From NCBI GenBank assembly GCA_000320545.1, contig ADNK01002642.1, forward strand, positions 10,001 to 33,350: DNA of 23,350 bases. The letters are read 5' to 3'. The position numbers and the translations under genes were made by a program. The notes beneath the pieces were generated by a model that saw nothing but the letters and a program-made list of their open reading frames with translations, searched no databases and was not told the DNA's origin. Shown here in pieces: positions 11,020 to 19,354 of the stretch (position 1 is the stretch's first letter; the number at the start of each line of letters is the position of its first letter). Source of the stretch: Bigelowiella natans CCMP2755 (Eukaryota; Cercozoa; Chlorarachniophyceae).

Positions 11020-11215
11020 CAGGCAAATCAACGTTTGAGACCGCAAAACGAGAAGGAGGAGAACGCCCCCCACCCAGGGGCCCCTTGTAAAATCTCCGGA
11101 GGGGCGGTTGGGGGGGGGGGAGGAAGGAGGTGCAATACTATCCATCTAATTCGTCTATGTACATGCATAGAAATCAGGCGAGTTGTACTCATAATCCCTG
11201 TGAGCTTATGCGTGT

Positions 11216-11262
<47 letters not shown>

Positions 11263-11993
11263 TGAATTTGCGTGGTTTTATTACGCGTAAAAGACGCAGA
11301 ACCCGCGCCCTCCAGATGTCTTCGGAGCTGTTTTCCCATACCTATTTGACGAGTATAATGAATGCATCAGCCCCATGCCAACAACAACAACAACAACGAC
11401 TATTCCCTTACAACGCTGTTTACTTACCCGACCGTGCTAACGATAGTGATGCAGAAGAAGAACGAAGACGCAATATCCCTGAAGGAATGCAGTGCGTAAT
11501 TTCGTCGATGTTTTTTAGACGGACGGGTACGGAGGCAGCATTACACTTCTACTTCTTATGCTGCTGCTGCTTCTACTACTATATATGTGCTACTGCTAAT
11601 TTCCACCGCTACCAGTATCTGTTATCGACTACAGGCTGCACTTCGCCGTAGATCTGAAAGCGTGCATGTTTATGTTTGTGCTTGTGTTTGTGCGTGTGGT
11701 TGCGTGTTGATTGCGTCATAATATGGCGAAATATGCAAGAACTTGAGGCATTTTCCAAAGCTAACGAGTCTGACGACTCAAGCGGGGATACGATGCGCGA
11801 TGCGCTGGTGACTCTGCTCGCCACCCCCCGCGGAGGGAATGTATGTCGTGAACGTATGATGATGAAAAATAACACGGGGAGGCAGGAGCTCTTATGTGCA
11901 ACGGAGAGAACCGTTCGCGCTCCTGCATGTTCCCTGCGGAGAAGTTAAATACGCGAAAACGCACGCATGTGTGCATTCACACACACACGCGCG

Positions 11994-12035
<42 letters not shown>

Positions 12036-12423
12036 CACCTGTGCGCACTGAGGACCTACGGTCTTGTTGATGAGGTCATACTGAGCACGCGAATAGTGTC
12101 GCCGAGCACAGCAACAAATGCGATAAGTTCAGCAGAAAAAGAAGATGAAGAAGAAGAAGAAGAAGAAGAAGAAGAAGAACGCAAAAACCCCGTCCCAGAT
12201 TCCGAGCTGCAGTTTTCTTCCATTACAATCCCCCTCTCTTTCCATTGCGCGTGCGCGCGCGTTGGTGTTTTGTGCACGTCGCTGAGGACAACCCTATTTT
12301 GCCGGTGTTGGAACCGATCTCTCTCTGCTTGCCTCTCGTACGACACGAAGGCTGCAGTACCCACGACGAGGTAGACGAATAGGAAGAGGAATGCGATCGT
12401 GACTTTTGTGCAAGCTCCAGCAC
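8795..12423 (-). CDS. Two-pore-domain (K2P) potassium channel, 12 exons
   Basis: Exons (minus, 5' to 3'): 12423-12278, 11653-11613, 11478-11428, 11341-11285, 10968-10910, 10738-10684, 10621-10566, 10251-10178, 9989-9934, 9775-9721, 9592-9541, 9138-8795. Every junction is GT..AG and phases agree, giving 347 residues before the TGA, without the first exon. Numbered from exon 12423: M1 about 8-26 (FLFLFVYLVVGTAAF); pore 1 with filter TVGYGK (77-82); M2 (FYAFLGIPLFNYFL); a basic linker YRKCCRGQRKW; M3 (TTVLFTLCFGF); EGW then pore 2 with filter TIGFGD (179-184); M4 (CCIYSLFFMGSMTG); a Ser/Thr/Gly-rich cytosolic tail of about 130 residues. This M1-P1-M2-M3-P2-M4 order defines K2P/TPK leak channels, which conduct K+ across a membrane as dimers. 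No EF hand is seen in the tail. Which membrane it serves is unknown. A small exon could be missing between M1 and pore 1. Confidence 0.9.
9175..9200. repeat. (TA)n microsatellite
   Basis: 26 nt of TA repeat in the last intron of the channel gene. Confidence 0.95.
9373..9412. repeat. (ATCAAT)n then (TA)n
   Basis: About four units of the hexamer ATCAAT (9373-9397) run into a short TA repeat. This is the only hexanucleotide array I see in the window, and it lies in the last intron of the channel gene. Confidence 0.85.
10083..10142. repeat. (CT)n(GT)n compound microsatellite
   Basis: CT repeat 10083-10119 then GT repeat 10121-10142, in the channel intron between the pore-helix exon and the filter-2 exon. 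In the sense of transcription it reads as CA then GA. Confidence 0.95.
10270..10323. repeat. (AC)n(AG)n compound microsatellite by a splice acceptor
   Basis: AC 10270-10285 then AG to 10323. In the transcribed sense this is a long CT tract followed by GT, ending 17 nt before the acceptor of the pore-2 exon (10251), so it can serve as that exon's polypyrimidine tract. Confidence 0.9.
10740..10850. repeat. (TA)n and (GT)n(GA)n arrays
   Basis: TA repeat 10740-10779, then GT 10799-10813 and GA 10813-10850. They fill most of the intron between the M2 exon (10910) and the linker exon (10738); the TA array abuts the acceptor of the linker exon. Confidence 0.9.
10979..11015. repeat. (TA)n microsatellite
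   Basis: 37 nt TA array starting 11 nt upstream of the M2 exon of the channel gene (transcribed sense). Confidence 0.95.
11211..11260. repeat. (GT)n microsatellite
   Basis: GT repeat with one interruption, 24 nt past the donor of the filter-1 exon (11285) in the transcribed sense. Confidence 0.95.
11999..12030. repeat. (CT)n microsatellite
   Basis: 32 nt CT repeat, following AC and GC alternations, in the intron after the M1 exon of the channel gene. Confidence 0.95.
12141..12179. repeat. (GAA)n trinucleotide array
   Basis: About 13 GAA units in the intron after the M1 exon. It reads as poly-Glu on the plus strand and poly-Ser on the minus strand, giving spurious open frames in both directions. 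Confidence 0.9.
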
Positions 12424-12478
12424 CTAAGCGATCATGGATGATGCGGTTTTTTCAATGCTCGTGATGAACACACAAACA

Positions 12479-12480
12479 CA

Positions 12481-12514
<34 letters not shown>

Positions 12515-12544
12515 ATACAAACATATATATATATATATATATAT
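12479..12544. repeat. (AC)n and (TA)n arrays
   Basis: AC repeat with small interruptions followed by TA repeat, between the candidate first exon (12720-12605) and the M1 exon (12423) of the channel gene. Confidence 0.9.
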
Positions 12545-12604
12545 TTATTTATTTATATTGTATAATATATTCATATGTACATATTTTCATATATTAATAC
12601 ATAC

Positions 12605-12720
12605 AGATTGACTCGGTCGCTCCCCCCCCCCCCCCCCCCCTCCCCCTCGTCGTCGTTGCAGCGCATACTAATCGATGGATCATTCAGCAAAGAGTCGAGT
12701 TTCTGGAGCTCCTGGGACAT
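12605..12720 (-). CDS. Candidate first exon of the K2P channel
   Basis: An ATG at 12720 opens a coding-like peptide beginning MSQELQKLDSLL and containing NDPSISMRCNDDEG. It then runs into a poly-glycine stretch encoded by a run of 19 G (C on the plus strand, 12622-12640), and a donor CT|GTATGT follows at 12605. Cytosolic acidic/helical N-termini are usual in K2P channels, and the M1 exon downstream lacks an ATG, so this is the natural start. The donor phase (2) does not match the M1 acceptor phase (1) with 19 G; with 18 it would. Either the homopolymer is miscounted or a further exon intervenes. Confidence 0.4.
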
Positions 12721-12940
12721 GTCCTCTCTGCGATATCATCATTGCACAATCATCATTATCATCATCATCATCGTCGCCATCGTCCTCGTCTCTATTTACG
12801 TGCCGCTATTCGTGTGGCATGATAGAATCCCTTTGACACACATCGTTTGTGGAAACCGAACAAAATCATAGCGAATAACACGGGGGAGGGGCTAGCCAAA
12901 AAACCGTGGAAGAAGACAGTACAGGTGACACGAAAAATAA

Positions 12941-13383
12941 TTACACGATCGCCTCTCGACGCTCCTCTTCGCTCAGCTGGATTATTGAGGCTTGCTTGGT
13001 GCTCGTTCGGAAGCTGAATGCCGCCCCCCCCTCCCCCTTCTCAGGCGGGCTATTTGCTATCGCTGGGGGAGATAGAGCATCAGTCGAATTCGGCTTATCT
13101 TGGTGTCCAAGTATTTCGTCGCTTCTCCGGTCTGCAGGTTTTCCCGCCTTTGTTCTCTGAATTTCGAATGCATCTAAGGGCACATCGCTCGGCCCTCCAG
13201 TCGCAGAGCCACCGCTATCTAGGCCCCGCTTACGGTCGTATGAGGGGAAGAATGCAGCGTTGTCAACCGACCTTCGCTTGGCCAAAGGCGTCTGTCGGAG
13301 TATTGGCATTAGACAGGGAATGGCGTGGATCGATAGGGAGGGGCGAGGAGTGTTGTACTTGGAACCGAGGCAATGCATGCATG

Positions 13384-13420
<37 letters not shown>

Positions 13421-13918
13421 ATCGTTATTAACAGCAACCATTCTGTTGGAGATAAATACATGACGAAATGACATCTAGATTGGATTGACAAACGGCTCGG
13501 GGTGTTCCTACCCTGCCAACAACCGAACTTGCACCGTAGCCGTTACCACTCCTTTTCCTTGCTAACTGAGCTTTCTCCATCTCCTTGGCCCAATTCGAAA
13601 CGAGTAAAGCCGTCTGAGGGGGAGGAGGAGGAGGAGGATAGGAGAAAATGAGGGGGGGGTGTTTAAGGAAGGAAGAGCTGCTTCTTTTGCGCACATCGTC
13701 GTTTCTACTAGTCACTCGTGCCCTGCATGATTTTCTCATATTATCTGAGTACATTTCCAGTGAACGAAAGAAAGGAAGAGGGAGAGCAGGGGAGTGCGAG
13801 AAGTCACGTTGGCATGCGTTGTACTTCTTCACACGTGGCTATGTCGTTCTTGTGTAAAAGATATATATATATATATATATATATTTATATGTAAACTTGT
13901 TTGTGTGTGTGAGTGTTG

Positions 13919-13967
<49 letters not shown>

Positions 13968-15166
13968 ATTATTAGATATATTTTACCACTAATTTTCCCT
14001 TCCGCAAGATGAAATCGGAGACTTCATCCAATAAAGCCTGAGAGTCATATAATATATATTTCCGTTCCTTGCTCGACGCACAAGAGTGAGGTCTTTGGCG
14101 CTAAGCACAACCACAATCTAGGTATATTTCCTCCTTCTTCGATAATACCTCTTTGCTGACGCGGTCGTCGCGGAGCGAAGTCAGAAATTCCGTTTTCAGC
14201 AGGACTTTGAAGAGGTTGATGCTCGAATTGTTCACTTCCTCGCCTTGGCCAATAGACGCCCCTCTGAGAACACAGAGGATGCATGCATGCTGGTCAGAGG
14301 AGCCCCACTGCTTTATGCTTCCAGCTGTGCGGGGTGTTGAATTTACTTCGCGCGTATCGAATTGTTTCTGTGTTCGTTCTACGACTAAAGAAAGGCCGAT
14401 TTGATTTTAAGAATAGTCGGTGCTGATCGTATTCATCTTTGCAAATGTCATCATCTAGCGCACGAACCTGTCAACAGCAGAGATTCCAAAGCCACCACCA
14501 AGGCCCATATCATCATCTCCATCGTCAGGGGCTATTCTTCCATTCCTTCGACTGTCGTTTGATTAGCAAATCATTGGCCAGGGAAACGCTAATGCACACA
14601 ACATCCATACTTTACCTCATAAAAGGTCACACCACGCGCAATCTGGGCTCTCTATCTCCCTCTACGGTGTATGGCCGCTTCCTGAGGCATCACCTTGGAA
14701 CAAACAAAAATAGTAAGTGCAAGCCATGAGAGGAATCATACCGTGCCGCGACTTTTCCCTCTCTCTCCCTATCCCTTTCTTCACCCCCTCCCCCTCTGAT
14801 TCCCCCTGCCTACTGCTTCAGAACGGTGGGGGGGGAGGCCGACCTCGTTAGACGGTAGTTCCCTCCCCTTCTCTCCGCACGTGTAAAGCAGCTTGGTATT
14901 GTTTCAACCGGACTAGAAATCTGTCGTTGGGCAAAGAAAGGAAGTTGGCAATTACGCTTGCCGTTACAAGAGGATCCAAGGCTGTCGTTCCCGTCCTCAA
15001 AGCCTTGTCGCGCTATCAAAATGCTATGTGATTTCGTTTTTCTTTGAAATGCACTGCGGTTGTTACTACGCGACACGACGGTTACGCCGGAACCCGGAAG
15101 GCAAACGTCGGTAATAATGGCGGTTCGTTGGTTATCATAGCCCTCCCCCCCATTGTGAGAGCACAT
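12941..15166 (-). CDS. Unidentified protein, multi-exon gene
   Basis: Well-supported exons (minus): 14551-14468, 14263-14149, 14037-13987, 13613-13512, 13357-12941, all GT..AG with agreeing phases and a TAA stop at 12941-12943. A probable first exon begins with ATG at 15166 and may end at 14844 (AG|GTCGG, phase 2, which fits), for 363 residues in all; a missed small exon is possible. The first exon is Ser/Arg/Asn-rich. Then come DDGDDDMGLGGGFGIS, SSINLFKVLLKTEFLTSLRD, ALLDEVSDFILRKGKL and TALLVSNWAKEMEKAQ, forming a helical, charged core, and a Pro/Ser-rich tail ending with a Glu/Arg-rich helix (LSEEERREA). I do not recognise the family. A cytosolic or nuclear scaffold would suit, but that is inference. 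It diverges from the gene at 15223 and lies 220 bp upstream of the channel gene on the same strand. Confidence 0.62.
13386..13419. repeat. (TG)n microsatellite
   Basis: 34 nt TG repeat in the short intron before the last exon of the minus-strand gene ending at 12941. It follows a GCATGCATGCATG stretch. Confidence 0.95.
13861..13963. repeat. Two (TA)n arrays separated by a GT-rich stretch
   Basis: TA arrays at about 13861-13884 and 13923-13963 with a TGTGTGTG-containing spacer. They occupy the intron just after exon 14037-13987 in the transcribed sense. Confidence 0.95.
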
Positions 15167-15222
15167 GGTCCTGATCTGCTCGCATCAGCTCCACAGAAGC
15201 AAGGCGGCCGTGTGAGACCTTC
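15167..15222. promoter_or_regulatory. Divergent promoter region of 56 bp
   Basis: The minus-strand ATG (15166) and the plus-strand ATG (15223) are 56 bp apart. If both starts are right, the two genes share one promoter. No TATA box is visible; the sequence is GC-rich and contains GGCGGCCG. An extra 5' exon on either side would change this. Confidence 0.4.
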
Positions 15223-15514
15223 ATGCGAGGGTCTCCTATAGCCTCAGCTCTCAGGAGCCATTCATATGGCAGCAAGAAGAGAGAGAGGTGAGTACCTGAG
15301 GTAATGCGGGTCAGTGTGCATTCTAAGTGCCGTTTGGGTATCTTGTTGTCAGGAAAAGCGCAATACGGAAAAAGGGGATTAATCTACGGAATCCGAATGC
15401 ATGGGAGTATGCGACGATAAAGAATGACCCAGAGTCCGCGGATGCCAAGGTAAGCTACAGTTGAGTTGAGAAGGAGAGATATGTTGTGGATCTCTCTTCC
15501 CCTCCCTCTCGCTC

Positions 15515-15584
<70 letters not shown>

Positions 15585-16656
15585 CTTGTGAATATGCGTG
15601 CGCTTAACTAATTTTGATGAAGATACTCCAATTAAATTAACTAAATTCATACACACACACAATGCAGCAGCAGCAGCCGAAGCACTTCCAAAGACGGGCT
15701 TCAACCCTTCGATATAACCAGAGCATCTTCATCGGGAACAAAGAAAAACAATTTCATTCGTCACAATCCTCGTCATCTACATCGCCTCCATCCCAGTCTC
15801 CGCAGTCATCCCCGCCAGTCGAGACCTTCTTGTCCAAATCAGCACCAATGCGCGTCGAATCGGTACTGTGACAATAGTGTTTTTACTACTCCCCCCCCCC
15901 CCCCCCCCCCTCCATCCCCAGACAATGAGATCGGATTCAAACCCATGCAACACACATGTTTTTTACTGATATTCAACAAGAGAGTTGCGACTTGATATTT
16001 TCTCCATTGTTTCTCTTCCCGCCCTCCCCTTCCCCCCCCCCCCCCCCCCCCCTCTTAGCTCTTGGAGCAGGCCGTAGTGGGAAGCTATCGACGAAAGAAA
16101 GCAGAGCAGACAGCTCCTAGTATTGGGTCTTACCGGCCACAGGCATTGGATGTAGGGAATACCAAGCGCAGTGGGTTTCTCGATCAAGTTGGGGGGCGCG
16201 GAGATGACTTTGAGGCTTTGAGAGGTAATACCAGCGAAGGGAGAGCGCCGCACACCGGTGCTATTACAGCGAAGTCTCAAGCGGAGTTTTCAACCCACAC
16301 GGCGAGGATGGAAGCTGCTACCGAGGTAGGTCGCACACCTTGGTGATCAGAACGAATCAATAGAAGGAGCATTTGGAAAAATAGTACTATAGTATTGGTT
16401 GGGGTGAGAAAGTCTTAGCATATTGCACGCGGTGGATTTTGGGGCGGCGTGTGACCTTTTTCTTCAATCGAGAAGCAATTCCTAGTGATATTTACTTTGT
16501 CCTGGGTTCTGTTTCGCAATTACCTGCTTCTTTGTGCGCGCGCCTGAGACGCAACTACTATCGTGTTGGATGTAGGAACTCGAGCCGAGCAAACTAGCCA
16601 GCAGTAGATTTCGAGACGTGAAATCCTTTTCTTCAAGCATTAAAGGCAATAGCTAA
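15223..16656 (+). CDS. Basic Ser-rich protein of unknown function, five exons
   Basis: Exons 15223-15287, 15353-15449, 15668-15862, 16059-16325 and 16576-16656 give 234 residues. All junctions are GT..AG, the phases agree (2, 0, 0, 0) and the stop is TAA. The start region is Arg/Lys-rich (SYGSKKRER, SAIRKKG). Exon 2 carries the best conserved-looking stretch, NLRNPNAWEYATIKNDPE. Exon 3 has RRASTLRYNQSIFIGN then a Ser/Pro/Gln-rich linker. Exon 4 has EQAVVGSYRRKKAEQ and GFLDQVGG, and exon 5 ends in SSRFRDVKSFSS. No membrane segment or catalytic motif is seen and I do not recognise the family. The composition suggests a disordered phosphoprotein (inference). The acceptor of exon 3 is a run of CAG triplets (see findings). 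Confidence 0.6.
15517..15580. repeat. (TG)n microsatellite
   Basis: 64 nt of near-perfect TG repeat in intron 2 of the gene starting at 15223, the longest GT array in the window. Confidence 0.95.
15891..15910. repeat. Poly-C run
   Basis: About 20 C in intron 3 of the gene starting at 15223. A second poly-C run follows at about 16033-16052 in the same intron. Confidence 0.9.
16033..16058 (+). repeat. Poly-C run forming a polypyrimidine tract
   Basis: About 20 C (16033-16052) followed by TCTTAG, immediately before exon 16059. The homopolymer itself is the pyrimidine tract of this acceptor. Confidence 0.85.
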
Positions 16657-16698
16657 TAGCTCTTTCACCGGACCTTTCTGGAGAGAAATGCGTGATAT

Positions 16699-16736
<38 letters not shown>

Positions 16737-16924
16737 AATCATAGTAATTAATTCCTTTATTAAAAAGGGTCGCGACCATCAACTAGCAAGGGGCGCTTCA
16801 ACTTCTCTCGCCATGGGATTTCTGTCCAAATCAACACAAGGTGGCTAATACGAAGGCACACGTTACGTGCATGTGTGAGATCTACCTAAAGTACTACTAA
16901 TAGTAGTACCCCCCTCCGCCGTTA

Positions 16925-16961
<37 letters not shown>

Positions 16962-17099
16962 TTGTGATTCTGAGTATGGCGTTCAAAGCCGAGAATTGCG
17001 ACAGAGATCGTTATTATGATGATCATGATGATGGTTATGGTGATAATAATGAGGAGGAGGGAGAGAGATTTATACGAAGACTTCCGTTTCCCACATATT

Positions 17100-17133
<34 letters not shown>

Positions 17134-17192
17134 TATATAATATAATTATTATTAATATTATATATACACATTATATGCGTCGTTATAAACAG
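16657..17192. other. Spacer or 5' intron with repeats
   Basis: Between the stop at 16656 and the first likely exon of the next plus-strand gene. It contains TA (16704-16731), GA (16927-16958) and TA (17103-17131) arrays and an ATGATG-rich stretch around 17016-17045. No convincing exon or promoter element was found, so the true start of the next gene probably lies here unseen. Confidence 0.5.
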
Positions 17193-18642
17193 GGCACGCT
17201 TGCGCACATCGCCTACCAGCAGCCGCAATGCAGCGATTAAGTCGCTCACGTTGTCCACTGCCCAGCTGTCTACTACCACCAAAGCTTCATCCCCCCCCCT
17301 TCCCGACGAGCTGCACTTAGACAACCTCACCCCCACCCCATCCTCGAGCCAGCATCTCCGACGATTACTCTCTCCGTCGCACAAGGGAGACCTCATCTCG
17401 GCGTCCGCGCCAGGAACTCCGTTAGCGTGCAGTGTGGAGACTTCAGAAGGCCGGCGGAGGGGGGGGGCGGGGGGGAGAAAAGTAAGTGCACGTGCCGGTG
17501 CGGTTTCATCGAGGCGCCCGTTCCACCGGCGGTCTGCCTCTCCCCCCTCTCGCTTCAAGTTCCTAATACGCAATTTTGATACGCGGAGGAGGGAGGATCA
17601 CGGGTACCAGAAGGCGCGAAATGCCGTTGTTGGAAAGCTCTACTGGGGTCGGAAAGACAACGAGAGGAGCGACAACAACAAACGGAGAAATAGACACATA
17701 GCCAGCACGCGGTGCGGGGCTAGCACCGCCACCACCAATGGCCTTATCGATCACCTCTGCGACGGCGAGGAGAAGGCCGCGAGGCAGGGAATGCTATACA
17801 CGCCAAGGCATTCGGCCGAAAATGCTCTTGGAGACAACCTAGCAGCGACGCTGTCTTGGATTAACAAGGCTGATAGGTGGTGCCTATGCCCTCTTTTGGC
17901 CTGTTATTGTTAGTAGCTGAATACGTGCACGTTGCGCGCATCTCTAGGCTTGCTGCCGCTACTTTATATGGTTTGAATCTGGTTGTAGTATACGTGAATA
18001 AACCCTCCTCCTCCTTCCCCCTCCTTGCTTTTTCTCCCTCCCCCCCCCTCCCCCCCTTCGCCTTTCGCAAATTAGCTTCAAATTCGAGGCACTCTCCAGC
18101 TCCATTGGGACTTCCGACAGCCCAGAGCCTGTGTCTGGTACGTTACATCGAGCGGCGCAGCAGCAGCATGATGTGCCGATGAGCTAGCAGTAAGGGGTAG
18201 AAGGCCGTCCGTGTTAAACAGCTGGGGTCTCAGCGGCAAGCGTGGGTGCTTACCATTCATTTGTGCGCGCATGTTCTCTCCACGCCTATCAGGGTGTGCT
18301 ATTTAGTTTCGGAACTATTCGCTGCAACACATCCTTTTCATCTTCAGGTTTCGGTAAGTATAACGAACGTTCCCCCCCCCCCGCCGCCGCACACCTCGCC
18401 TTTGCGGTCGGGATGTAGAAAATGTCAATCTTTTTTTTTTTTTTTTTTTTTTTTTCCACTTACGTGCGAGCACACATCACCATGCTGTCTGTACGTTTAA
18501 TGTGCTTTCCTCGACTAAGGTGGGGAGTTCGGTGTGGCAAGAAGGCGACTGGATCGGAATCTACAGTCTAGGAGAGGTTCTCATGTAAAAAGCATGAATG
18601 TGCGCGCGCGCGCGCCCGCTTCTCTCTCTCTCTCTCTCTCTG

Positions 18643-18694
<52 letters not shown>

Positions 18695-19305
18695 AAAAGT
18701 ACACGTGCAAGCAGCCCTCCCGCTTGAGCAACATAATCTTTTCGTAACAACTCTCCCAATCCGCAGATGCCGCTGAAAAGGGGAAATCGCTGGTATAGAG
18801 TCACAAAACGAGAGTTGGCGCATGGAATTCGGTGGGAAGCTGCGAAGAATGTTTCAATACCAGGTGCTCTGCGCTGCTGCCTCGGGGGGTAAAAACGGCT
18901 ATTATTTCGCCGCATCCGAGCAGCTCAAACTATATCCTACGTCTTTTACTATCTGATGATCTCCCCCCATCTTCTACACACCCATCGTTTCTAAGGCAAG
19001 TATGAGTTCCGCTACTACCGCAATACGGACGAGACCAGCTTCGAGCTGTAAGTAGAGAAATCCATCTGCTGTTTTTTTTCCCCCCCCCCCCCCCCCCCCC
19101 AAATCCAAAGAGGGTTCGCTGAGCTGATAGAGTGTTTCCTTTGCGTGACCAAGGTCCCACCCGTTGGATGTTAGCCGAGGCTTTTTGGTTCAAATACCTG
19201 AAGGTGCGGAGCATGTATACCTAGCATACTTTGGCAATAGAATACGAGGGACTACTGCATGCAGCTCGATGCGACAACTCACCAAATAAATAATATGCAT
19301 ATAAA

Positions 19306-19354
<49 letters not shown>

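Noticed and set aside
11157-11197. Minus-strand mini-exon reading DYEYNSPDFYA, resembling a K2P loop before a pore
   Set aside because: It lies after the filter-1 exon (11341-11285) and before the M2 exon, so its order is wrong, and those two exons already join in phase without it.
11740-11875. Minus-strand frame with SPLESSDSLALENASS as a possible M1-pore 1 loop exon
   Set aside because: Its only nearby donor is phase 1, while the next channel exon (11653) needs phase 0. The plus strand reads equally well here, so it is unresolved and left out of the model.
12056-12374. Poly-Ser (minus) and poly-Glu (plus) open frames
   Set aside because: Both come from the GAA array at 12141-12179, and the region is intron in the channel model.
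8712-12544. Regularly spaced repeats as a CRISPR-like array
   Set aside because: They are ordinary microsatellites of different motifs with irregular spacing inside eukaryotic introns.
14616-14642. 27-nt minus-strand candidate exon reading IARGVTFYE
   Set aside because: It has good splice motifs, but its phase-0 donor does not match the phase-2 acceptor of the next exon (14551).
17130-17573. Minus-strand open frame antisense to the exon at 17193-17481
   Set aside because: The plus-strand reading has a strong donor (GTAAGT at 17482) and fits the neighbouring plus-strand exons. The minus reading has no splice support.
18348-18353. Possible 6-nt micro-exon (TCTTCAG before, GTAAGT after)
   Set aside because: A larger exon 18293-18353 with the same donor joins in phase, so the micro-exon is not needed. 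It remains a possible alternative acceptor.
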